Notes under the pieces: generated by a model
The model's database searches: none
What the model was told of the DNA's origin: nothing
Seen by the model: only the letters and a program-made list of their open reading frames with translations
Shown here: positions 18,146-25,578 of the stretch, piece after piece
Layout of the letters: each line of letters starts with the position of its first letter
Numbering within the stretch: the first letter of the stretch is position 1
Position numbers and translations under genes: made by a program
From: Yoonia tamlensis
GTDB taxonomy: Bacteria > Pseudomonadota > Alphaproteobacteria > Rhodobacterales > Rhodobacteraceae
Length of the DNA stretch: 64,000 nt
Direction: 5' to 3'
NCBI RefSeq assembly: GCF_900115105.1
Contig: NZ_FOYP01000003.1
Location: 169,972-233,971, forward strand

Positions 18146-19470
18146 TGTCGAATCAATCTCTCGCTATGCGCGTGCACGAAGAACTCAAGCAGGCTGTCGC
18201 AAGCGGCCTGCTTCCTGATGCGGCCCACAAGCGCGCGATGCAGCTTGCCGGACGTCTTGACCAGCCGGTTCGGATTGCCCTTATGGGTATGCAAAATTCC
18301 GGAAAATCGCGGATTCTGAATCTGTTAGTCGGTAGCAAAGTCATCCCTGAAAACGTGAATTTGCCCACCGTGCAGCTTACCTATGGCGACACGACCCAAG
18401 CGATCTGCACGCTAGAAGACGGCACCAAGAAAACGCTTGATCACTTTGGGGATAAGACAACATTCGAGACGGTCGATGTTCTCAAGATCATCGCGGTAAA
18501 GCCAACATTTGTTGAACTGCGCATCCCGCTGCCGGCGCTCAAGAAAATTTCGGTGCTTGATGTGGCATCCCCCGCCGACCCCGAGGCGCTTAGCGCGTCC
18601 AGCCAATGGGCTGCCAAACGGTGTGAAGTCGCAATGTGGTGCACCAAAGGCTATGTGCCCAGCGAACAGGCGATCTGGGCGCAAATGCCCGACATTATCA
18701 AAGACCATGCGTTCTTGATGCTCACCCATGCCGACCAGATTGCGGCAGCCGGCAAGCTGGACATCGCAATGACCGCCGTGCGCAAGGCCGCCGGCGATGA
18801 ATTCAATCATGTATTGCCCATTGCGACGCTGGATGCGCTTGCCTCGCGCGGGGCCGATGGCACCGTTGACAAGGAAAAAATGCGCAGCAGCGGCGGTACC
18901 GCGCTGATTGGTGCGGTGTTGAAGGTAGTTGATCAGGGTCGGCAATCTTTCGTCGATATGGGCGACATCTTGCTGGTTCAAAATGCGGAAATCCTTGCGG
19001 GCAATGACAAAACCGCCGCCAGCCAACCCGCCGAAAAAGAAGCCGCCGCGCCGGTTGCGACAAATCATTCGGTCGAATTGTCCGTTGCACAAAGCACCGC
19101 CGCTTCGTCCGCGAACGCTGCTGCTTCGGTTGTGACGCTTCACCCCGACACACGCAGCGCATATGAAACCGCGCTTGCCTACATTGCCGAGCAAAGCAAA
19201 ATCCTTGCTCAGATTGTCGCAAATGCGGACGATGGTGCACCGGGTGAAATCATCGCGCACGCTTCGGATCAGGTCATGTGGGTATGCGATTACCTGAACG
19301 AAAACGGTGACGCGTCAGACAAGGCGCTTCAGCAGACACGCGACATGTCCTTTGATGCAGCCGACCTTGTCCAGCTCATGCAAATGGAAAAAAATGATGG
19401 TGCCGCAATAGACGCGTTGAGCCTATTGTTGCAAATCAAGCACGAGTTGCAGGCCGATTTAGCTGCCTGA
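18145..19470 (+). CDS. dynamin-like GTPase-fold protein A (degenerate G3)
   Basis: A 441-aa protein starting at a TAATG overlap with the phosphatase stop. The P-loop GMQNSGKS (48-55) is intact. The G3 position reads LDVASPAD, so the DxxG glycine is replaced; the G4-like motif is THAD (194-197). The first 250 residues form the GTPase domain, then comes a low-complexity Ala-rich linker, and the last 130 residues are predicted helical. It may bind nucleotide without normal hydrolysis. It is related in outline to the two larger GTPases downstream but clearly distinct from them. Confidence 0.7.
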   Translation: MSNQSLAMRVHEELKQAVASGLLPDAAHKRAMQLAGRLDQPVRIALMGMQNSGKSRILNLLVGSKVIPENVNLPTVQLTYGDTTQAICTLEDGTKKTLDHFGDKTTFETVDVLKIIAVKPTFVELRIPLPALKKISVLDVASPADPEALSASSQWAAKRCEVAMWCTKGYVPSEQAIWAQMPDIIKDHAFLMLTHADQIAAAGKLDIAMTAVRKAAGDEFNHVLPIATLDALASRGADGTVDKEKMRSSGGTALIGAVLKVVDQGRQSFVDMGDILLVQNAEILAGNDKTAASQPAEKEAAAPVATNHSVELSVAQSTAASSANAAASVVTLHPDTRSAYETALAYIAEQSKILAQIVANADDGAPGEIIAHASDQVMWVCDYLNENGDASDKALQQTRDMSFDAADLVQLMQMEKNDGAAIDALSLLLQIKHELQADLAA

Positions 19471-19631
19471 CGTGGTGCGACCCTTGTCAAAGCGTTAAGA
19501 TAAGTGCCTTATTTGGTTTGCACCGCTCTGTTTCCATTATCGCAATAAACCAGTGATAGCCTCGTGATTTGGCGAAGAGGGTATCAACTGATATGGGTGG
19601 TAGCCAAGACGACTATTGAGGACAAACGAGA
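19471..19631 (+). promoter_or_regulatory. spacer within the GTPase block
   Basis: A 161-bp gap between GTPases A and B, the largest inside this otherwise tight cluster. It holds no gene or clear terminator. It may carry an internal promoter for the downstream GTPase B-C pair. A GAGGAC lies 8 bp before the next start. Confidence 0.35.
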
Positions 19632-21716
19632 ATGAAGATGGAAGAGCTGACAAAAGGGGATGGTTACAAAGTCCCGGCAGCGCACCACCCTTTCATGCGA
19701 CTTGGGCTAGAAAAACTCGAAGAGTTTCATGACGAAGTTGTCGATCTGGAAGCGACACTTGCTGACGTTGTCAAACTGGGCGGCGCAGACGCCGAAAAGA
19801 AATCTACAAGGCTAATCAAACAGTTACGTGCATTTGAACCCAGCATTACGATGATTGGCCAGATCAAATCGGGCAAGACATCGCTGGTAAATGCGATGGT
19901 GGGGCGCCCCAATTTGTTGCCCGCCGATGTGAACCCTTGGACCTCTGTTGTGACCTCTTTGCACCTCAATGCGCCGATGGCAAACGACGCGCCGACCGCC
20001 TCTTTCCAGTTCTTTAGCCAAGGCGAATGGGACCATCTGATTGAAAACGGTGGCCGAATCGGTGAATTGTCCAGCCGCGCTGGTGCCGATGAGGAACTTG
20101 AAAAGGTGCGCGCCCAGATTTCTGAAATGCGCGACAAAACCAAAGCGCGTTTGGGCCGCAAGTTTGAATTGTTGCTGGGCCAAAAACACAGCTACGCCGA
20201 ATTGACCGACGATCTTGTGCAGCGATACGTTTGTATGGGCGACGATTTCGAAGATCTCGACGAGGAAGACCAGCAGGGCCGGTTTGCCGATATTACAAAA
20301 TCCGCTGACCTGTACCTTAGCGCAAAATCGATCCCGATGCCGCTGTGCATCCGTGACACGCCTGGCGTGAACGACACATTTATGATGCGTGAACAGATCA
20401 CCATCAACGCGCTGCGCGAAAGCCGGATTTGTGTCGTGGTCTTGTCGGCGCATCAGGCGTTGAGTTCGATGGATATGGGGCTGATCCGCCTGATCGCCAA
20501 CGTCAAATCGCGTGAAGTAATCATCTTTGTGAACCGTATCGACGAATTGTCGAACCCCGCCGAACAGGTCCCTGAAATCCGCGACAGCATTCTGCAGACG
20601 CTCAAGGATAATAACGGCCCCGAAAACCCTGAACTGATTTTCGGGAGTGCCTATTGGGCCAATATCGCCTTGGGTGAAACGCTTGATGATATTGTCGCCG
20701 AAAGCGCCGAAGCCATGTTCAACTGGGCCGAAGCATCGCTTAGCGCGGAAACCGCGGGCATGGAGATCAACGAACTGGTCTGGCATCTGTCGGGCGTTCC
20801 GCAGCTTTACCGCGCCCTGTCCGACCGCATTTCCGAAGGGCCCGGCACCGAAATTCTTGCCGCCTCACGCAAACGCGCGTTGAACCTTGTAGGCGGCGTG
20901 CGCGCCTCTTCGGCGATGGTGTCAATGCGTCTTGATGGCGATTCTGTTGATGTCATGCCGCATGACCAGCTTATTGCGCATCTCGACAAGCTTGAGGCCG
21001 ACAACCAGAAATTCCTGAGTGACCGGATGGATATTGTGTTCCAGCAATTTTCATCGCGGATTGACCAGTCGCACAAACGGTTCCTCGACCGCGCGCTTGA
21101 ATCACTGCTGCAACACCTTGAAAGCAAAGGCGAACAAGAGGTCTGGCAGTATAGCCCCGATGGGCTTCGGATGTTGTTGCGTACCAGCTATCAGGTGATG
21201 CGCCGCAATGTGTCGTCGACCTGCGATCAGGTCTTTGCCGCCGCCTCCGCCGATCTGGCCGATACATATCGCACGGCATTTGGTGTTTCGGTCGATAACT
21301 TTTCGATCACACCGCCCGCCGCACCTGAAATCCCTGCCCCCGTGCAATTGGGCCAGACGATCGCGCTTGATCTGCAGACATCATGGTGGAAAGGCTGGTG
21401 GAGCCGGCGCAAGGGTTACCGCGCATTTGCCAGCGGTTTTTATGACCTGATCGAAGCCGAAACCGCCCCGATTGTTGACGAACTCAAAGTGCGGCAAGCC
21501 GCCGAGATCCGCAATCTGGCCGAAACGGAATTGCGCGATTTTCTGGCAGAACAGCGTGGTTTCCTGACGGATATCAGTGAAAAATCAAATCTCAACAAAG
21601 AAGATCTTAAGGAAATCTTTGGTATTACGGCCCAGCAAGAACGCGAAGAAATCTTTGACTATATCTTTGAAGAGCTAAGCGATAGCACCGCCGCCCATGC
21701 CAAAGGAGATGCCTGA
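19632..21716 (+). CDS. dynamin-like GTPase B (large)
   Basis: A 694-aa dynamin-family protein. G1 GQIKSGKT (76-83), G3 DTPG (242-245) and G4 NRID (301-304) are all present. Residues 400-560 and 600-694 are long helices expected to form the stalk/bundle. Between them sits an aromatic-basic patch WWKGWWSRRKG (585-595), a good candidate for membrane insertion like the paddle of bacterial dynamin-like proteins. Expected role: GTP-driven membrane binding, tubulation or fusion at the cytoplasmic face. It ends in a TGATG overlap with GTPase C. Confidence 0.85.
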   Translation: MKMEELTKGDGYKVPAAHHPFMRLGLEKLEEFHDEVVDLEATLADVVKLGGADAEKKSTRLIKQLRAFEPSITMIGQIKSGKTSLVNAMVGRPNLLPADVNPWTSVVTSLHLNAPMANDAPTASFQFFSQGEWDHLIENGGRIGELSSRAGADEELEKVRAQISEMRDKTKARLGRKFELLLGQKHSYAELTDDLVQRYVCMGDDFEDLDEEDQQGRFADITKSADLYLSAKSIPMPLCIRDTPGVNDTFMMREQITINALRESRICVVVLSAHQALSSMDMGLIRLIANVKSREVIIFVNRIDELSNPAEQVPEIRDSILQTLKDNNGPENPELIFGSAYWANIALGETLDDIVAESAEAMFNWAEASLSAETAGMEINELVWHLSGVPQLYRALSDRISEGPGTEILAASRKRALNLVGGVRASSAMVSMRLDGDSVDVMPHDQLIAHLDKLEADNQKFLSDRMDIVFQQFSSRIDQSHKRFLDRALESLLQHLESKGEQEVWQYSPDGLRMLLRTSYQVMRRNVSSTCDQVFAAASADLADTYRTAFGVSVDNFSITPPAAPEIPAPVQLGQTIALDLQTSWWKGWWSRRKGYRAFASGFYDLIEAETAPIVDELKVRQAAEIRNLAETELRDFLAEQRGFLTDISEKSNLNKEDLKEIFGITAQQEREEIFDYIFEELSDSTAAHAKGDA

Positions 21717-22579
21717 TGTCCGAAAAAACGCAAAGCCGAAAACCGCGCATCGCCCTGATGGGGGAATTTTCTGCGGGCAAAAGTACCCTGTCAAACCTGT
21801 TGATGGGGTCACGGCCACTGCCAGAGAAAGTCACCGCAACGCGGCTGTCGCCGGTCTGGATGACCTATGGCAACGGCGCGCCTTACCGGGTTGATGTTGA
21901 TGGCAGCACCGAACCTGTTTCGCTTGACCGGTTGGTCGGCATCCCCGTCGAGGAAACAATGTGCATCCGGATCGAACTGGAATGCGATATTCTTGACGCC
22001 TGCGATTTGATCGACTTTCCCGGCATTTCCGACCCCAATATGTCGTCAGACATTTGGGAACGGATGCTGCCCGAAGTGGACGCGGTGATCTGGCTGACGC
22101 ATGCAACCCAAGCATGGCGGCAGTCAGAGGCGTCGGTTTGGGACGCGATGCCAGATGCGGTGCGCAAGAATTCCATTCTTCTGATCACCCGCTTTGACAA
22201 ATTGACCACCGAAAAAGACCGGCTTCGCGTGTTTAAGCGTGTGCGCCGTGAAACCGCTGGCCAGTTTGCAGCGACCTTTCCGATCTCGCTGTTGCAAGCG
22301 CTTGATGCTGGCGAAGATTTTGATCGCTGGGATGCCAGCGGCGCAGGTCCGTTTGTTGAACATCTGATTGGCGCAATCGAAACGCTCAGCAAACTCGCCG
22401 CGCGTTCTGAAGTTCCGCTTTACAACATTCCCAACGGAACCGAAGTGCCCGCGCTAAAGCTTGCCGCTGTCACGCCGCGTCGCGTTGATCGCCCGCTAAA
22501 CAAGGACGCCCCCAAGCGTGAGCGCCCAAAAGCGGCACCCGCTGGCACAATGCCTGCGACGCCGGGACCGATCACGTAA
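21716..22579 (+). CDS. dynamin-like GTPase C (short)
   Basis: A 287-aa GTPase with G1 GEFSAGKS (16-23), G3 DFPG (100-103) and a G4-like TRFD (158-161). It is essentially a GTPase head with a short basic Pro/Ala-rich tail and no long stalk. Translation is coupled to GTPase B (TGATG, with AAAGGAG upstream). B and C resemble the paired large/small bacterial dynamin-like proteins that act as heteromers, so a B-C complex is a reasonable inference. Confidence 0.8.
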   Translation: MSEKTQSRKPRIALMGEFSAGKSTLSNLLMGSRPLPEKVTATRLSPVWMTYGNGAPYRVDVDGSTEPVSLDRLVGIPVEETMCIRIELECDILDACDLIDFPGISDPNMSSDIWERMLPEVDAVIWLTHATQAWRQSEASVWDAMPDAVRKNSILLITRFDKLTTEKDRLRVFKRVRRETAGQFAATFPISLLQALDAGEDFDRWDASGAGPFVEHLIGAIETLSKLAARSEVPLYNIPNGTEVPALKLAAVTPRRVDRPLNKDAPKRERPKAAPAGTMPATPGPIT

Positions 22580-22668
22580 TACGACCGTAACTGCGGGATG
22601 GGCTTTCACACATGGCCTCTTTGGCGTAGTCAGCATGTTATCAACGCAAAAATATTGGGCCAGAATTC

Positions 22669-23031
22669 ATGGTTGTTGACGATCTAGATGTATTGCAAGA
22701 AAAATTCGCGGCCTGCGATACGATCGCCTTTGCTGATCTATCGACTCAGATGATTCTTGTGACTAACTCTGCGACTTCGCTACCGCGCGAAGGGCTGGAT
22801 AACCTATGCGCCGAGGCGGCGCTAACCATGGGCACAAAGCGCCGTCAGTTTCTTGGCACCGTCCCGAGTGCGAGCGCGGTTGTCGCCAGCCGTGGCCAAA
22901 TCCGCATTTTCTTGCGCGCCAAAGCCGAACCAAACGACGTTTTGTGCTGCGTGAGCAGCAATGATCTGGATATCAATGCGTTTCTGGCAGAGGCGCAACC
23001 GCTTCTTGAAAAGCTGAGCACGGGCGTATGA
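22669..23031 (+). CDS. Roadblock/LC7-like small protein
   Basis: A 120-aa cytoplasmic protein. The pattern of an N-terminal helix, two strands (DTIAFADLSTQMILVTNS), a middle helix, strands (SAVVASRGQIRIFLRA, DVLCCVSSN) and a C-terminal helix fits the Roadblock/LC7 fold used by MglB-type GTPase regulators. No exact family could be assigned by eye. Its place after three GTPase genes supports a role as GTPase partner or scaffold. It lies 89 bp after GTPase C and 37 bp before the orphan gene. Confidence 0.6.
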   Translation: MVVDDLDVLQEKFAACDTIAFADLSTQMILVTNSATSLPREGLDNLCAEAALTMGTKRRQFLGTVPSASAVVASRGQIRIFLRAKAEPNDVLCCVSSNDLDINAFLAEAQPLLEKLSTGV

Positions 23032-23068
23032 TAATGCAACCCTTTCAAAACGAACATAGGCCGCAACC

Positions 23069-23848
23069 GTGAGCGACACGTCTACAATCACCACCAAGCT
23101 TGCCGCGCTTTTGTCCGACGATGACGCCTATGTCGGCGGTACACGTGTCATTGCGCAAGGTGGGGCGCCTGCCCCGCTTGCTGCGGTATTGACCGAAATT
23201 GATGCGACGGTTCTGGAACGTACCTTGGTGTTCAGCATTGATGACGTGAATGTCAGCATGATCGTCGCCGGGCGCCGTTTGCGCGGGTTTATTGATGTGT
23301 CGGGCAACCTGCCAGAAGCGGCCAGCGTCATTGGCAAGGTGCTTTCGCGCGATGATGCGGAAACATTGCAGGCCGCGGGCGACCTGATGCTTTTGCTTTG
23401 TGCCTCGGCGAACCGCGTGACAGTGCGCAGCCTTCCTGCGCAGCCCTTTGGTACCAGCGCAGATGCCGGCCTGCCGGCCAGTGGTCTGGCATCCTTGTGG
23501 CATATTGATCTTGATGAAAAACCTGTCGCTCTTATCGAACGGTATCTAGCTGCGAACGCCGCCGATCTGACCGCCTATATCTATGTTTCAAACGGCGATG
23601 TGGTGAAAACTGTCGGCGACGTTGCTACGCTTGACGCGCTTTGGAGCACACAGGTCGTTGAATTCCGCAAACGCCACCGCGCGCTTTTGCCCAAACAAGA
23701 CAGCCCGCGATTGACCTGTCTGGATGAACCCATGGGCGAAGGCAGCACGTTTGCGATTGCAATTGATGGCAATGATGTCGGGTTGTTCAGCTACAAGCGC
23801 AGCCAGATGCCGCGCCTTGTTTCTGCTTGGACTGCAACCTTTGGGTGA
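23069..23848 (+). CDS. hypothetical protein closing the GTPase block
   Basis: A 259-aa soluble protein starting with GTG. I do not recognise the family. It is alpha/beta with no signal peptide or membrane segment. The segment from about 40 to 110 (LVFSIDDVNVSMIVAGRRLRGFIDV) and the C-terminal part (FAIAIDGNDVGLFSYKRSQMPRLVSAW) look like two beta-rich halves that may be related to each other. Codon use matches its neighbours. It is co-directional and 37 bp from the Roadblock-like gene, so it is most likely part of the same system. Confidence 0.6.
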   Translation: MSDTSTITTKLAALLSDDDAYVGGTRVIAQGGAPAPLAAVLTEIDATVLERTLVFSIDDVNVSMIVAGRRLRGFIDVSGNLPEAASVIGKVLSRDDAETLQAAGDLMLLLCASANRVTVRSLPAQPFGTSADAGLPASGLASLWHIDLDEKPVALIERYLAANAADLTAYIYVSNGDVVKTVGDVATLDALWSTQVVEFRKRHRALLPKQDSPRLTCLDEPMGEGSTFAIAIDGNDVGLFSYKRSQMPRLVSAWTATFG

Positions 23849-24225
23849 CACGCGGACGTCGACTTCAACCTAAAGCTTAACGCTGTTGCGCCTTGCCTGT
23901 TGCCGCGAAACGCTATGCCGTTTCGGAATCATTTTGCGATCAATTCCCCAATCGCCTAATTAATATGCATTTGCGCGAAGGTGTGTCGCATATTCTGGCG
24001 TTTACCCAAAATTGCTGCGCTTGCACCCGCTGCAACGGGGACTCTTGCCGCAACACGACCTACTCAAATGGACGTCGGTTACTGACATTCATCGCCGCGC
24101 AGTGGGCCTTCCTGGCAGAAACCACCCGCCGCGCGACTACAACAACACTGTTGTGGGATCTGCTTACCATTTGGCTGTTGCCTTGTGAACGGCAGACACA
24201 ACAACGAAACGGGGAAATTGTTTCG
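23849..24225 (+). promoter_or_regulatory. urtA upstream region
   Basis: A 377-bp region with no supported gene. It must hold the promoter of the urea transporter operon. A perfect 5-bp inverted repeat TTGCA/TGCAA lies at 24021-24035; its spacing does not match the NtrC consensus. No sigma-54 -24/-12 element was found by eye. Confidence 0.4.
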
Positions 24226-25512
24226 ATGACCTATTCTAAAAAACTTGGCGCATCCGCATTGGCCGCACTGCTGGCAAGCACATCCATCGCCGCCGCTGAT
24301 TGCGCCGATCCGATCAAAGTTGGCGTTCTGCATTCGCTTTCCGGCTCTATGGCCATTTCCGAAACCACGCTCAAAGACGCGATGCTGATGCTGATCGAAC
24401 AGCAAAACGCCGCTGGCGGCCTGTTGGGCTGTGAAATCGAAGCTGTGGTCGTTGACCCTGCATCTGACTGGCCACTGTTTGCTGAAAAAGCCCGCGAACT
24501 GCTGACCGTTTCCGAGGTCGACGTGATTTTCGGCAACTGGACATCGGTTTCACGTAAATCCGTGCTGCCTGTGATCGAAGAACTGAACGGCCTGCTGTTC
24601 TACCCTGTGCAATACGAAGGCGAAGAATCTTCGCGTAACGTGTTCTACACAGGTGCCGCCCCGAACCAGCAAGCGATCCCTGCGACGGATTACTTCCTTG
24701 AAGAGCTGGGCGTCGAGAAATTCGCGCTGCTGGGCACTGACTACGTTTACCCACGTACAACCAACAATATTCTTGAGGCTTACCTGATCGACAACGGTAT
24801 TGCGCCCGAAGATATCTTTGTGAACTACACACCTTTCGGTCATTCTGACTGGGCAACAATTGTTGCCGACGTTGTGGCGCTTGGCGAAGATGGCAAACAG
24901 GTCGGCGTGATTTCAACCATCAACGGTGATGCGAACATCGGCTTCTACAAAGAACTGGCTGCGGCTGGCGTTTCTGCCGACGACATCCCTGTTGTTGCCT
25001 TCTCGGTTGGTGAAGAAGAGCTGTCCGGTCTGGACACGTCCAACCTTGTTGGTCACTTGGCTGCATGGAACTATTTCCAGTCAGCTGAAAGCGAAGCAAA
25101 CGACGAATTCATCGCCGCATGGAAAGCCTTTGCAGGCGAAGACCGTGTGACCAACGACCCGATGGAAGCCCATTATATCGGTTTCAACATGTGGGTTAAC
25201 GCGGTCGAAGCTGCAGGCACAACTGACGTCGACGCAGTACGCGAAGCAATGTACGGTCAGGAATTCCCGAACCTGACAGGCGGTACAGCGGTAATGCTGC
25301 CAAACCACCACTTGGCGAAGCCTGTTCTGATCGGCGAAATCCAAGCTGACGGTCAGTTCGACATCATCAGCCAGACTACCGAAGTTCCCGGCGATGCATG
25401 GACAGACTATCTGCCAGAATCAGCCGTACTGACTTCTGATTGGCAGACACTTGGTTGCGGTATGTACAACACCGAAACCCAGACATGCGTTCAGCTGACT
25501 TCAAACTACTAA
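24226..25512 (+). CDS. urtA: urea ABC transporter substrate-binding protein
   Basis: A 428-aa periplasmic binding protein of the amide/urea branch of the branched-chain amino acid family. It has a Sec signal peptide (about 1-24, SALAALLASTSIAAA) and UrtA hallmarks: IKVGVLHSLSGSMAISE, FGNWTSVSRKSVLPV, LLFYPVQYEGEESS and the C-terminal C-x6-TC segment. The start is the ATG behind GGGGAAA; the open frame reaches 23893 without support. First gene of urtABCDE. Confidence 0.95.
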   Translation: MTYSKKLGASALAALLASTSIAAADCADPIKVGVLHSLSGSMAISETTLKDAMLMLIEQQNAAGGLLGCEIEAVVVDPASDWPLFAEKARELLTVSEVDVIFGNWTSVSRKSVLPVIEELNGLLFYPVQYEGEESSRNVFYTGAAPNQQAIPATDYFLEELGVEKFALLGTDYVYPRTTNNILEAYLIDNGIAPEDIFVNYTPFGHSDWATIVADVVALGEDGKQVGVISTINGDANIGFYKELAAAGVSADDIPVVAFSVGEEELSGLDTSNLVGHLAAWNYFQSAESEANDEFIAAWKAFAGEDRVTNDPMEAHYIGFNMWVNAVEAAGTTDVDAVREAMYGQEFPNLTGGTAVMLPNHHLAKPVLIGEIQADGQFDIISQTTEVPGDAWTDYLPESAVLTSDWQTLGCGMYNTETQTCVQLTSNY

Positions 25513-25523
25513 TCTGAATGTTT

Positions 25524-25549
25524 CAGGCGCGGGAGAAATTCCGCGCCTG
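25524..25549 (+). promoter_or_regulatory. urtA-urtB intercistronic stem-loop
   Basis: A perfect 9-bp GC-rich stem CAGGCGCGG/CCGCGCCTG with an 8-nt loop and no T-tract. It lies just after the binding-protein gene. Such stems usually protect the upstream mRNA from 3' decay or partly attenuate, giving more binding protein than permease. Confidence 0.7.
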
Positions 25550-25578
25550 TCCTTTGTCCAGTTTCCGAAAGCCTCTCC

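Noticed and set aside
24021..24035. NtrC-binding site upstream of urtA
   Set aside because: TTGCA/TGCAA half-sites are separated by 5 bp; the NtrC consensus needs wider spacing, and no sigma-54 element was found.
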